A DNA stretch of 64,000 nucleotides from Alphaproteobacteria bacterium (GTDB lineage Bacteria > Pseudomonadota > Alphaproteobacteria > Rs-D84). The stretch is taken from contig SUUL01000004.1 of NCBI GenBank assembly GCA_015062545.1, positions 1 to 64,000 of the forward strand, given 5' to 3'. Positions 32,143-41,094 of this stretch are shown in pieces. Under the pieces are notes generated by a model. It made no database searches, was not told the origin of the DNA, and worked only from the letters and a program-made list of their open reading frames with translations. The first letter of the stretch is position 1, and each line of letters begins with the position of its first letter. The translations under genes were made by a program, and so were the position numbers.

Positions 32143-33721
32143 ATTCGTGACGATCTGGGTATTTGCCATCAATCAAGTTTTTACGCACAACGTGATGTTT
32201 AACCTTTTGTGTGCTGGTTAATGGCAAGTCTTCTGTTGTCATTGCATAGTGGGTTACCCATTTATAACTGGCAACCTTTTTGTTGGCCGCGGCAATGTGT
32301 TCGCCCAGTTTTTCAAGGGTCATGCCGTCTTCTACGCTGAATACACCGTATGTAACAGTTTTGCCTTTGACCGTGTGTTCAAATACTGCAACGTTTTTAA
32401 CACCGGGGATTGTGATAAACATGCCTTCCAATTCGTCTGGATAAACGTTTTTACCACTGTCTAAAACGATAACTTGTTTTTTACGGCCTGCAAAATGCAA
32501 TTCACCGTTTTTATCCATGGATACCATGTCACCAGTATTAAAGAAACCGCGTTCGTCAAAGATTTCTTTGTTGGCTTCTTCGTTGTTCAAGTAACCACCA
32601 AATACCTGATGACCGCGCAACCATAATACGCCAACACCGTCTTCGTTTTTATCACGAATTTCACATTCGTTATTCAATGTTGGACCGCCAAATGCAAATG
32701 GAAAACGTTTCTTGGTTGGTTTGGAAATACAGATTGGGCCAACCGTTTCTGTTAAACCGTATCCTTGGATAAATGTCAGCCCCAGACGTTCATAGAATGT
32801 TTCAACTTCTGGTTTGGTTGCTGCGCCACCTGCGATTAACAAGCGGGCGCGACCGCCAAATACATCCAAGATTGGTTTTTGTACCTTGCGTACCAATGCG
32901 CCAAGGCCGATTTTTTGTAACAATTTACCGCGTCTTAATATGAAAGATACCAACCACCATTTCTTTTGTGCCTTGACGTTATCAATGATTTTGTTGCGGA
33001 ATACTTCCCATAAACGTGGCACAGCAGGTATAACCTGTGGACGGTATTTCTTGAAGTCTGCCATGATTTCTTTTGGGTTGACTGTTGGTTGTAACAACAC
33101 GCCCGCACCAAAGTGGGTGGTTGCCAAAATTTCAACCGCAAATCCAAATACGTGGTACATTGGCAAGAAACCGTATAAGATGTCGCCGGCACGAATCCAT
33201 TCTGCCATTGAATCTAATGAGTTTGTACATTCAACAATGTTAAAGTGGGTCAATGGCACAACCTTTGGTATACCTGTTGAACCAGATGTAAATGACATTG
33301 TCGCAACATCCAAAGAACCAACAGGTGCAGGTTTCAAGTCTGGGTTAACCTTGCCGTCTTTTTTTGTAATGTCATAGAATTTGAATTTATCTGTCTTATA
33401 TACAAATGACTTTTCTGCACAGACCAATTTACAGTTTGTGGTGGTTGTCATATTGTCGTATTCAAATGGTGTCAGATTTGTGTCCAGTAATAATACTGTA
33501 CCGCCCAAGTACCAAATCGCAAATAATGTAATTGGGAATTCTGGAATGTTATGGGATAAAATACCAACAACATCGCCCTTGGTAACGCCAGCCTTGTCTA
33601 ATGACGTGGCACGCGCCTTGACCAAGTTTATAAAATCTTTGTATGTAACGCCTTCGCGCACCAAATATAAATTATCTGGCCATGTTTGCGCAGAGCGTTC
33701 AAGTAACTGATACATATTCAT
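32141..33721 (-). CDS. Acyl-CoA synthetase (AMP-forming ligase)
   Basis: 526 aa from the ATG at 33719-33721. It belongs to the ANL superfamily and would activate a carboxylic acid, most likely a fatty acid, through an acyl-adenylate to its CoA thioester. Visible: P-loop MSFTSGSTGIPKVVPLTH (about residues 157-174), A5 motif GYGLTETVGP near 321, the A7 region GFFNTGDMV near 393, and the A8 hinge FAGRKKQVIVLDSGKNVYP near 410-428. The C-terminal Lys (STQKVKHHVV) of motif A10 is present. An upstream in-frame ATG (33772) lies too close to the divergent xthA and lacks a ribosome site, while AAGGAA precedes 33721. Substrate chain length cannot be told. Confidence 0.85.
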   Translation of the reverse strand: MNMYQLLERSAQTWPDNLYLVREGVTYKDFINLVKARATSLDKAGVTKGDVVGILSHNIPEFPITLFAIWYLGGTVLLLDTNLTPFEYDNMTTTTNCKLVCAEKSFVYKTDKFKFYDITKKDGKVNPDLKPAPVGSLDVATMSFTSGSTGIPKVVPLTHFNIVECTNSLDSMAEWIRAGDILYGFLPMYHVFGFAVEILATTHFGAGVLLQPTVNPKEIMADFKKYRPQVIPAVPRLWEVFRNKIIDNVKAQKKWWLVSFILRRGKLLQKIGLGALVRKVQKPILDVFGGRARLLIAGGAATKPEVETFYERLGLTFIQGYGLTETVGPICISKPTKKRFPFAFGGPTLNNECEIRDKNEDGVGVLWLRGHQVFGGYLNNEEANKEIFDERGFFNTGDMVSMDKNGELHFAGRKKQVIVLDSGKNVYPDELEGMFITIPGVKNVAVFEHTVKGKTVTYGVFSVEDGMTLEKLGEHIAAANKKVASYKWVTHYAMTTEDLPLTSTQKVKHHVVRKNLIDGKYPDRHE

Positions 33722-33791
33722 GTTATAAAATTCCTTGTTGTTTTTATATTGGACAATGGATATTATACTCATGAATTAAAGGAAAGCAAAC

Positions 33792-34562
33792 ATGAAAATT
33801 TTGACGTTAAATATCAATTCAATTCGTGCACATATTGAAAGTTTCTTGGAAATACTGCGTAAGGGGGAATATGACACTATAATGGTTCAGGAACTGAAAG
33901 TGGAAAATGCAAATTTTCCACACATGTTGTTTGATGAGTTTGGATATAACGTCAAAGTGTTCGGACAAAAGTCGTGGAATGGTGTTGCGACTTTTTCCAA
34001 ATATTCAATAGAAGATACAACATTGGGAATACCAAATTATGCCGATGCAAATGCGCGTTTCTTGGAGTGTGTGGTAGATGGGCGCGTGCGATTGATTAAT
34101 GTGTATATGCCAAATGGCGATACAGTTACATCACCAAAATTCCCATATAAATTGGAATGGATGCAGGCCTTTACACAACATATTGCACAATATCTTAATT
34201 CGCCAGAACCTGTGGTTATTGCAGGGGACTTTAATGTCGCGATTGAAGATAGGGATATTTGGAAACCTAAAAATTATGAAGGTATTGCAATTTCTGCGCC
34301 GGCGGCACGTGATATTATGAACGAATGGTTAAATGCTGGGTGGGTTGATGCGTGGCGCATGTTACATCCAGATGATGTGGACTATACGTGGTACGGATAT
34401 CGCGGACGTGATACGGTGGGTAATAAACAAGGATTGCGCTTGGATTATTTTTTGTGCAATAAGGTTGCCGCCCAAATGATAAAAAACTGCGAGATTGATT
34501 TAGGACCGCGTTTGGCAGATAAACCAACAGACCATTGTGGTTTGATGCTAGAGTTGAAATAA
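33792..34562 (+). CDS. xthA: Exodeoxyribonuclease III
   Basis: 256 aa. A Mg-dependent AP endonuclease and 3'-5' exonuclease of the EEP superfamily in base excision repair. Visible: KILTLNINSIRA at the N-terminus (metal Asn), VQELKVEN (about 35-42, catalytic Glu), INVYMPNGDTVTSPKF (about 101-116, Tyr of the active site), GDFNVAIEDRDIW (about 145-157, the Asp/Asn pair), RLDYFLCN (about 217-224) and TDHCGLML (about 246-253, catalytic Asp-His). AAAGGAAAG lies before the ATG. The gene stands alone between a divergent ligase and a convergent Stealth gene. Confidence 0.95.
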   Translation: MKILTLNINSIRAHIESFLEILRKGEYDTIMVQELKVENANFPHMLFDEFGYNVKVFGQKSWNGVATFSKYSIEDTTLGIPNYADANARFLECVVDGRVRLINVYMPNGDTVTSPKFPYKLEWMQAFTQHIAQYLNSPEPVVIAGDFNVAIEDRDIWKPKNYEGIAISAPAARDIMNEWLNAGWVDAWRMLHPDDVDYTWYGYRGRDTVGNKQGLRLDYFLCNKVAAQMIKNCEIDLGPRLADKPTDHCGLMLELK

Positions 34563-34571
34563 TTCGCATTT

Positions 34572-35585
34572 TTATTTTTCAAATGATGATTTGTCCGGAA
34601 AACGTTCCGCCAAAAATTTTGCATTGTTGCGCAGGATGTTTTCGTCCGTATCGCGTGAGTCGTTTATGCAAAATGTGGGCGCGTTAATAAGTGCGTTATA
34701 TGACGTTGATACATCTGTACAACATACAGGCGAATTACGAATCCATGGCGCAAATATACAGTTGTAAATAAAATCTGTTAGTTTATGACGAGATGATTTC
34801 CGTGCGCGTGAATGAATATATTTTGCGCGATTGTTTATCAAATCGTACAGGTTAAACATTTGGCGTTGTACTTCGTTGTTTGTGCGGAACTTGTTGCGAA
34901 TTTGTTTGTCAATCATACCGGTTATCATTGGGTGATTGCGACATTCAATCCAAGATGACTTTATGTACGGATCAATGCCATGTGATGGACGGTATTTATA
35001 TACGTTTTTGTTGAAGATTTTTTGTATCATGCCTGCGGATAAAATAAGTGTTTGGGTGTATTCATCAACGCGTGCCATCCATTGTCCGATGTTTTTTGAA
35101 CGCTTGGAATGAGTGCTGTACCTGACCAGGGCGCGACCGTGTTTATCATAAAAATAATCTGGGTTCAGGGGACGATTGAAAAACATGTCGTCATTCATTA
35201 ACAGAAAGTGTTCGGATAATTCGGCGATGTTTGGTATGCACATTTCAATAGCCGTTGCGTTAAAAGTAGGCAACGCATCAGATGGTATAATTTGTTCGTG
35301 TGGAATAATTGTAATTTTTGGATGTGCGGTATTCAGCCAACGTGGTACCTGGTTAAATCCGGTGATTATATAAATATGATTAACCCAAGGGGCAAATTTT
35401 TCCACACTGCGCAAGGAATATAAAAATTCGCCATTGTCACGCCAGCGTGCATCAATCGCCGCATCGGCGTACACAGGCTTTTCACCGCGAATGATTTTTA
35501 ACCATTTGTCTTTTTGTGCGCGCCATTTCTGGTCGGTGTCGTCAACCCATAAATATACAATGTCTATTTTATCAATCGGTTTCAT
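34572..35585 (-). CDS. Stealth-family glycan phosphotransferase
   Basis: 337 aa. The Stealth family (as in capsule enzymes that transfer sugar 1-phosphates, related to GlcNAc-phosphotransferase) is recognised from its conserved regions: CR1 IDIVYLWVDDTDQKW (about 7-21), CR2 DARWRDNGEFLYSLRSVEKFAPW (45-67, here cited only by its ends DARWRDNGEF and SVEKFAPW), IYIITGFNQVPRWL (about 71-84), LSEHFLLMNDDMFFNRPL (about 122-139, with the DD pair), and CR3/CR4-like NHPMITGM further on. It would act at the cytoplasmic face in making a phosphate-linked surface polymer. It is the last gene of a three-gene minus-strand cluster (37278 to 34572) with gaps of 1-6 bases. Confidence 0.85.
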   Translation of the reverse strand: MKPIDKIDIVYLWVDDTDQKWRAQKDKWLKIIRGEKPVYADAAIDARWRDNGEFLYSLRSVEKFAPWVNHIYIITGFNQVPRWLNTAHPKITIIPHEQIIPSDALPTFNATAIEMCIPNIAELSEHFLLMNDDMFFNRPLNPDYFYDKHGRALVRYSTHSKRSKNIGQWMARVDEYTQTLILSAGMIQKIFNKNVYKYRPSHGIDPYIKSSWIECRNHPMITGMIDKQIRNKFRTNNEVQRQMFNLYDLINNRAKYIHSRARKSSRHKLTDFIYNCIFAPWIRNSPVCCTDVSTSYNALINAPTFCINDSRDTDENILRNNAKFLAERFPDKSSFEK

Positions 35586-35591
35586 GTGATA

Positions 35592-36428
35592 TTATACCCC
35601 TGATTTTTCAAAACGTTGTGGTATTTTTACAACTCGTTTAAGACCAAGCATGCCGGGTTTGTCCCATGCATAAATTGGTCTGAATATGCGTTGCATAATG
35701 CGCGCAATTCGTAACCAGTCTTCGCCATGTGCTGTGCGATTTGATACATCGTTAATTGTGCCGTTGCCACGTCTTTTAAGATGGTTGACCCAATCTGGAC
35801 CACGGGCGGCCGCCTTGGTAATTAACATATTCATATCAACCGCGCCAAAGTGCAACAAGTACAGATTTGGGTCAATGTGAAAGTTGTGTCCGTGGACACT
35901 GTGAAAGCCGCTGCCCCAACGGACAGGACGGTTTAATACAACAGGTTTGGTGTATCGTGTTGATAGCAGGGCATATCTGCGTTGGGATAAAAATGATTGC
36001 GTTTTATCCAGTTCTGATTCATGTATCAGATTTTGACCAACGTCCAGTCCCAGTCCAGATAATGTGGTGTTGATTTTCTTTGATGACAGGTATTCAGACA
36101 GTGATACCCCCAGGGCAGGGTCAACAATTAAAAATTCGTCACAATCACAACCAATAATAATATCGTATTCTTGTAACAATTTATTTGCAAGATTTGATAT
36201 TAAATTAATGCGATATTTGTCGCCCGCGCTGCGCGACATGTCGGTGTGTGGCAATTTAGTTATATGTGCATTACCCGCATTTTCGGGGATTTCTTGGTCG
36301 GTGCCATCCAGATATATGTACAGATTTTCTGTTCCAATTTCGCCGCCGTAATATTTTATCCAACGAGACAAAAAGAACGTGTCATTACGTGCCATAGTTA
36401 TTGCTGCAATGCGTTTTTGTGTTGTCAT
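35592..36428 (-). CDS. Glycosyltransferase, family 2/92 type
   Basis: 278 aa. ITMARNDTFFLSRWIKYYGG (about 10-29) matches the opening of the Glyco_tranf_2_4/GT92 group (V-x-x-x-R-N-E-x-x-x-L-x-x-W-x-x-Y-Y), and IIIGCDCDEFLIVDP (about 89-103) gives the DXD-like metal site. The C-terminal half has VHGHNFHI and basic residues, and likely binds the acceptor. It is cytoplasmic, with no membrane helix. It sits between the RgpF-like gene (1-base gap) and the Stealth gene, so the three probably build one surface glycan. Confidence 0.75.
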   Translation of the reverse strand: MTTQKRIAAITMARNDTFFLSRWIKYYGGEIGTENLYIYLDGTDQEIPENAGNAHITKLPHTDMSRSAGDKYRINLISNLANKLLQEYDIIIGCDCDEFLIVDPALGVSLSEYLSSKKINTTLSGLGLDVGQNLIHESELDKTQSFLSQRRYALLSTRYTKPVVLNRPVRWGSGFHSVHGHNFHIDPNLYLLHFGAVDMNMLITKAAARGPDWVNHLKRRGNGTINDVSNRTAHGEDWLRIARIMQRIFRPIYAWDKPGMLGLKRVVKIPQRFEKSGV

Positions 36429-36429
36429 G

Positions 36430-37278
36430 TTATATCCCTTCGATGAATAATTTATAGATTACGTGGTGTATGTTTCTGAATAGAATTTTTATCGGGTTAT
36501 TTGTTAATAACCAATCGATATGTTGTGTGCCGTATGTCGCCCGGGCCGCCGATAAAATGCAGTTGCGGATGTCGGGTGATGTGCGATTTAATATATATTT
36601 TATCTGTTTGCCCAATGCGCCGTGATTGCGCGTAAAGGCGACTTTTTTAATAAATGGCATGCCTGCACAATAGAACTTTTTTATTTTATTATAAATACTG
36701 CGTCCAGGGGCAATATATAAACAGCCCCATGAAAGTTTGTTTGCTGTGACCAATGCGGATAAACCTTGTTCGTATAGTTGTGTAATTTCGCCCTTGGATT
36801 CCAGTTTCGTTATATCGCGCATAAATTTATCAAACCATGTGGATGTAAATACGTTTGGCTTTAAGCCAACAAACCATGATTGAATGTGTGGGTGTGAATG
36901 ATGGGGGTTGGCAACCATACCAAAAGCATCGTGTCCCAAATTTTCCATTTTTGTCAGATAAGGTTCCAGGTCTTGGAATGGGCCATACACAGAATCGTTG
37001 ACCAGATAGAGGTATTCATAATCTGCCAGATTCAGATTTTCGGTTGCCCAGATGTATGCGCGCTTGTAAGAACCAAAATCATATTCGCCATGACGTGTGG
37101 CAGATGTGTGCACGCACTGTTTCTGAATTTTCGCAAGTTCTGAATCCGGACAATCAGAATCCATTACCAAAACAATATCGCCCAAATCGGTCAATGCGTT
37201 TACATAGTGTTCCAAGGCCGCATCAATGCATCCGTTCTTGTTATAACCTGCAAACAAAAATAATCGCTTGGTCTTCAT
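36430..37278 (-). CDS. RgpF-like rhamnan-synthesis family protein
   Basis: 282 aa. RLFLFAGYNKNGCIDAALEH (about 5-24), DFGSYKRAYIWA (about 66-77), YEYLYLVNDSVYGPFQDLEP (about 87-106) and the following DAFGMVANPHHSHPHIQSWF (about 116-135) correspond to the RgpF domain, in which Y-x-N-x-G-x-D-x-x and F-x-N-D-S are characteristic. It is the first gene of the cluster and lies 1 base from the glycosyltransferase gene. It resembles the middle domain of the 25019-26599 protein but lacks its flanking repeat and ParB-like parts. The precise reaction of RgpF proteins is not certain; they are needed for side-chain assembly of rhamnose-glucose polymers. Confidence 0.75.
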   Translation of the reverse strand: MKTKRLFLFAGYNKNGCIDAALEHYVNALTDLGDIVLVMDSDCPDSELAKIQKQCVHTSATRHGEYDFGSYKRAYIWATENLNLADYEYLYLVNDSVYGPFQDLEPYLTKMENLGHDAFGMVANPHHSHPHIQSWFVGLKPNVFTSTWFDKFMRDITKLESKGEITQLYEQGLSALVTANKLSWGCLYIAPGRSIYNKIKKFYCAGMPFIKKVAFTRNHGALGKQIKYILNRTSPDIRNCILSAARATYGTQHIDWLLTNNPIKILFRNIHHVIYKLFIEGI

Positions 37279-37329
37279 ATAATATAATGTACATGTTTTT
37301 TTTGACTATTGCAACAAAGGCTTTATAAC

Positions 37330-37360
37330 TAAAAATAACACCCCGTGGTGGGGTGTTGTT
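37330..37360 (-). terminator. Terminator of typA
   Basis: ACACCCC/GGGGTGT with a 5-nt loop, immediately after the typA stop codon. On the minus strand it is followed by TTATTTTT. The other side also has a TTGTTTT tract. Confidence 0.8.
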
Positions 37361-39193
37361 TTATTCTTCGATATGCTTCTTTAATTTTTTACGTGTGTTA
37401 CTGTCCAGTTCTTTCTTGCGCAGGCGAATTGTGTCTGGTGTGATTTCAACCAACTCGTCATCCAAAATATATGACAGGGCTTCTTCCAAAGAAATACGGC
37501 GTGGGGGCGCAAGGAATAACTTTTCGTCTGCTGTAACAGAACGCATGTTTGTTAATTCTTTGCCTTTGATTGGGTTGACTTCCAAATCGTTTTCTTTGCT
37601 GTGTTCGCCGATAATCATACCGGAATATACTTCTGTTTGTGGATCAATAAACAATGTGCCACGTGGTTGCAGGTTGAATAATGCGTATGTTGCGGCTGCG
37701 CCTTTTTCCATGGATACCAATACGCCTGGGCGGTATTGTTGGATTGCACCGCGGTATGTGTCATATTTATCAAATACGCGGTTCATGATACCTGTGCCAC
37801 GTGTGTCTGTGCGGAATTCAGATAGGTAACCAATCAAACCACGGGATGGGGCAGAAAATACAATACGTGTTTTGCCACCACCGGACGCTTTCATTTCTGT
37901 AATTGTTGCCTTGCGTTTAGTCATTTTTTCAATAACAACACCAGAAAATTCATCATCAACGTCAATTACAACGTCTTCGATTGGTTCAAGTTTTTCACCG
38001 TTTTCGCCATCTTGCATAACAACGCGTGGACGTGATACAGATAACTCAAACCCTTCGCGGCGCATCGTTTCAATTAATATCCCCAGTTGTAATTCGCCAC
38101 GACCAGATACCTCGAACGCTTCGTTGTTTTCGCTTTGTTCAACCTTTAGCGCAATGTTTGTTTCGGCTTCCTTGAATAATCTTTCGCCAATCATGCGGGA
38201 TGTTAATTTCTTGCCCGATTTGCCCGCCAATGGTGATGTGTTTACAAAGAATGTCATTGTCAGGGTTGGTGGGTCAATGGGCATTGCGGGAATTGGTTCT
38301 GTAACCTCGGGCGCACACAAGGTGTCTGCCACGGTTGCCTTGGAAAAGCCCGCAACAACAACAATGTCGCCGGCAGATGCGGTGTCGCGGGAAATCTTTT
38401 CAATGCCGCGATGTTCAATGATTTTTGTTATCTTGGCATTTTCAATAAATTCACCATTACGGTTAATTGCCTTGACCGATTGGCCAACACGAACTGTGCC
38501 AGATTCAATTTTACCTGTTAAAATACGACCAACGTATGGGTCTGCCTCTAGTGTTGTGGCCAACATTGTGAATGGGGCATCCAGTTGGCAGCGACTGCCG
38601 TTGCAATCTGGGGCAGGTACATGGTCAACTATTAACTGGAATAATGGGGTCAGGTCTTTGCGTTCATCATTCAAATCGCGCACCGCCCAACCATCACGAC
38701 CAACAGAATATAAATATGGGAAGTCCAACTGGGAATCTGTTGCACCCAGTTTATCAAACAGGTCAAACGTTTCTGTTAAAACTTCGTCAGGGCGTGCATC
38801 TGCGCGGTCAACTTTGTTGATGCAAACGATTGGGCGCAATCCCAATTTTAATGCCTTGGATAATACAAACTTGGTTTGGGGCAGTGGACCTTCGGCACTG
38901 TCAACCAACAATACAACACCATCAACCATGGATAATATACGTTCAACTTCGCCACCAAAGTCTGCGTGGCCAGGTGTGTCAACGATGTTAATCTTGTATT
39001 CGCCCCACTGAATAGATGTGGGTTTTGCGGAAATTGTAATGCCACGCTCGCGTTCAATGTCGCCGCTGTCCATAACGCGGTCGTCAATGCGTTCGTTGTC
39101 GCGGAATGTTCCTGCCTGTTTTAACATATTGTCAACCAATGTGGTTTTGCCGTGGTCAACGTGTGCAATAATTGCGATATTGCGAATTTTCAT
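37361..39193 (-). CDS. typA: Translational GTPase TypA/BipA
   Basis: 610 aa, full length. BipA binds the ribosome like EF-G and helps 50S assembly and growth under stress or cold. G1 AHVDHGKTTLVD (about 10-21), G3 DTPGHADFGGEV (about 73-84), G4 NKVDR (about 127-131), then the beta-barrel domain II, EF-G domain III/V-like parts, and the BipA-specific C-terminal domain with SRGLIGYLSEFRTDTRGTGI (about 426-445). The basic tail (RKKELDSNTRKKLKKHIEE) is typical. The gene is alone, with a divergent promoter region shared with 39347-39907. Confidence 0.97.
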   Translation of the reverse strand: MKIRNIAIIAHVDHGKTTLVDNMLKQAGTFRDNERIDDRVMDSGDIERERGITISAKPTSIQWGEYKINIVDTPGHADFGGEVERILSMVDGVVLLVDSAEGPLPQTKFVLSKALKLGLRPIVCINKVDRADARPDEVLTETFDLFDKLGATDSQLDFPYLYSVGRDGWAVRDLNDERKDLTPLFQLIVDHVPAPDCNGSRCQLDAPFTMLATTLEADPYVGRILTGKIESGTVRVGQSVKAINRNGEFIENAKITKIIEHRGIEKISRDTASAGDIVVVAGFSKATVADTLCAPEVTEPIPAMPIDPPTLTMTFFVNTSPLAGKSGKKLTSRMIGERLFKEAETNIALKVEQSENNEAFEVSGRGELQLGILIETMRREGFELSVSRPRVVMQDGENGEKLEPIEDVVIDVDDEFSGVVIEKMTKRKATITEMKASGGGKTRIVFSAPSRGLIGYLSEFRTDTRGTGIMNRVFDKYDTYRGAIQQYRPGVLVSMEKGAAATYALFNLQPRGTLFIDPQTEVYSGMIIGEHSKENDLEVNPIKGKELTNMRSVTADEKLFLAPPRRISLEEALSYILDDELVEITPDTIRLRKKELDSNTRKKLKKHIEE

Positions 39194-39274
39194 GTTTTTG
39201 CCCCATATTTGTGTTTAATCGGGTACAGGGTATACCTAAAAATTCTTATTTTCAATATTTTTTATGTTCTGGGA

Positions 39275-39302
39275 TTGACATTTGGCCGAATTTGTCTATA
39301 TT
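39275..39302 (+). promoter_or_regulatory. Promoter of the 39347 gene
   Basis: TTGACA (39275-39280), a 16-bp spacer and TATATT (39297-39302) predict a start near 39309, after the possible upstream ATG at 39308 and before the well-placed GTG at 39347. Confidence 0.65.
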
Positions 39303-39346
39303 TAGATATGTGTGTTGAGTGTAATGATGAACCAAAGGAGGTTATA

Positions 39347-39907
39347 GTGACACCAGTGATATTGGATAGAGATGCTATTTATGGCGCGATTAAAAGCGCG
39401 TTTAGTGAATTTTATAATTTGGCGCGTATCGGATTGAGAAAGCGTTGGAAATCTTTGACACCGGTTGAACGTGCGCAGGCGGCGCGCAGTTTGGTCTTTA
39501 TGAAAGAATTGGCGACAAATCCTGCAAAATATTTTTCGCGCGCGAATACTGGGGCGGCATGGGTAAAACGTGCAAATGATTTTGCAGAGCAGCATAATAT
39601 TGTGCCTGCGAATATGCATCATGCATATTACATCGTTCATGGTCCAAAAGAAATTGTTGCAGAAAAAGCACGTGCAGCCTGGATTTATAATGCAGATATT
39701 GCCAATATGTTTTACAGATTTTGTAAGATGGTTCAGGATTGGGAATATAAGCGCACATCCCCAGAAGATAAAGAGTTTTTTGAGGCAAAGCGGGTTGCAG
39801 AAGATATTGTTAATGCATCAAAAAGATATACGGCATTCCGCAAAACAGAAGAACCAAGTAAAGTGCAGACATGGTTGCAAAAAAATATGAAATGCTTGGT
39901 AAAATAA
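39347..39907 (+). CDS. Unknown helical protein with GTG start
   Basis: 186 aa from the GTG at 39347. The start is fixed by AAAGGAGG at 39334-39341, the best Shine-Dalgarno sequence in the window, and by a promoter whose start site lies at about 39309. An in-frame ATG at 39308 would be leaderless. The protein is soluble, rich in Ala, Lys and aromatic residues, and probably all-helical; no export signal is present. Residues near 25-60 (RKRWKSLTPVERAQAARSLV) look basic and could bind nucleic acid, but I do not recognise a family. It ends at a terminator shared with the convergent trxB. Confidence 0.65.
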   Translation: MTPVILDRDAIYGAIKSAFSEFYNLARIGLRKRWKSLTPVERAQAARSLVFMKELATNPAKYFSRANTGAAWVKRANDFAEQHNIVPANMHHAYYIVHGPKEIVAEKARAAWIYNADIANMFYRFCKMVQDWEYKRTSPEDKEFFEAKRVAEDIVNASKRYTAFRKTEEPSKVQTWLQKNMKCLVK

Positions 39908-39910
39908 AGA

Positions 39911-39939
39911 AAGACCGCCATTTGGCGGTTCTTTTTTTA
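39911..39939. terminator. Terminator between 39347-39907 and trxB
   Basis: GACCGCC/GGCGGTT with an ATTT loop and a T7 run on the right; the left flank is A-rich, so it can also serve the convergent trxB. Confidence 0.85.
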
Positions 39940-40839
39940 AGCCCTGGAATTTAAGAATGCAATCGCATCCATTCCCGCAGTGCATCCTGTGCCGACCGCG
40001 GTTGCAATTTGCATCTTTAGTTCGCTGTGAACGTCACCTGCAACAAACATTCCGGCGGGCAGGGCAGTTGGTGCCAGACGACCCATGCCGTCACGTTTTA
40101 TGTTTTCGGTTAAGTAATCTGTGTTGGCTTCGTGGCCGATTGCAACAAATACGCCATCTGCAACTATTTCGTTTCCGTCAGTTGTTGTGACAATTAATTC
40201 GCCGTCTGCGGAATCTGGTTTTGGTGCGATTTTTGCCAGGTCTGTGTTGAATAAACATTCAATGTTTTTACGCGCTGCAACGCGTTCGCGCAGGATCGCT
40301 TCGGCGCGGAAAAATTCGGATTTACGATATATGATTTTTACAGTTTTTGCCAAGTCTGCCAAATATAATGCATCGTTTAATGCGCTGTTGCCACCGCCCA
40401 TAACGATAACTGTTTTGCCGCTGTAGAAAAAGCCATCGCAGGTTGCGCAATATGAAACGCCACGCCCCATTAATTCACGCGCCCCTTCGATGTCCAGTTT
40501 GCGTGGGGATGCACCCGTTGCAATAATAAGTGTTTTTCCGGTATATTCTTGGCCATTGTCGCAATTTACGGTAAAACCATTATCTGCATCGCCAGATATG
40601 TTTTTTGCAGATGTAAATTTTACGATTGCACCAAATGTTTCACATTGTTTCTTCATAAATTCGGCCAGTTCCATGCCGCTGCCCGCCCAACCAGGATAGT
40701 TTTCAAGGACGGCAATACCCGCCATTTGACCGCCCAAACGGTCGCCACCCAAGACCAATGTTTTCTTGTTCGCGCGTGCCGCATACAATGCCGCCGTTAG
40801 ACCTGCGGGGCCAGAACCTAAAATAATAACGTCATACAT
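39937..40839 (-). CDS. trxB: Thioredoxin reductase
   Basis: 300 aa. The flavoenzyme reduces thioredoxin with NADPH in the cytoplasm. FAD-binding GSGPAGLTAALYAARA (8-23), the redox-active CATC in GVSYCATCDGFF (about 128-139), the nucleotide-binding GGGNSALNDALYLA (about 153-166) and the C-terminal FAD motif AGDVHSELKMQIATAVGTGC (about 267-286) are all present. The usual HRR-type NADPH motif is replaced by YRKSEF (about 178-183), which keeps one basic pair. AAGGAAGG precedes the ATG. The gene is alone; its promoter must lie in the 40840-40922 interval shared with the serS leader. Confidence 0.95.
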   Translation of the reverse strand: MYDVIILGSGPAGLTAALYAARANKKTLVLGGDRLGGQMAGIAVLENYPGWAGSGMELAEFMKKQCETFGAIVKFTSAKNISGDADNGFTVNCDNGQEYTGKTLIIATGASPRKLDIEGARELMGRGVSYCATCDGFFYSGKTVIVMGGGNSALNDALYLADLAKTVKIIYRKSEFFRAEAILRERVAARKNIECLFNTDLAKIAPKPDSADGELIVTTTDGNEIVADGVFVAIGHEANTDYLTENIKRDGMGRLAPTALPAGMFVAGDVHSELKMQIATAVGTGCTAGMDAIAFLNSRA

Positions 40840-40922
40840 AATAGTAATACCTTCCTTGATAGACTTTGTTCTGGCATACCATACACAAAACGATATGATT
40901 ATGCAAATGAAATCGGAATTTA

Positions 40923-40951
40923 TTGCATTGTCATAAAAATTGTTTTATAAT
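40923..40951 (+). promoter_or_regulatory. Distal promoter of the serS leader
   Basis: TTGCAT (40923-40928), exactly 17 bp, then TATAAT (40946-40951): the most canonical promoter in the window. Predicted start about 40958, 137 bases before serS. A second TATAAT at 41063-41068 without a matched -35 may provide a shorter transcript. Confidence 0.7.
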
Positions 40952-40957
40952 CAAGTT

Positions 40958-41025
40958 GATATGTGTAATCAAATTGTATTTTTTAGTCGCAGTTCATCCC
41001 CGTTTGGGGTGTAGTTTTTCGTATA
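40958..41025 (+). promoter_or_regulatory. serS leader with internal terminator-like hairpin
   Basis: The leader contains TTGAT/ATCAA (about 40954-40970) and CATCCCC/GGGGTG (40995-41011) with a GTTT loop, followed by TAGTTTTT. The second hairpin looks like an intrinsic terminator 84 bases before the serS start codon. This would make either an attenuator of serS or a short free RNA. No T-box core is present here. Confidence 0.5.
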
Positions 41026-41094
41026 TTCATTTTCTTTACAAGAAATCTAAACTGTTATAAGATATAATCCAAATAAATCAAAAAGGTATATATT

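Noticed and set aside
37872-39011. A 379-codon open frame on the plus strand
   Set aside because: It lies fully antisense to typA, whose protein is conserved; the antisense translation is Ser/Thr/Pro-rich shadow sequence.
39152-39346. Extended N-terminus of the 39347 gene
   Set aside because: The extension overlaps the typA start and the promoter; the strong AAAGGAGG before the GTG decides the start.
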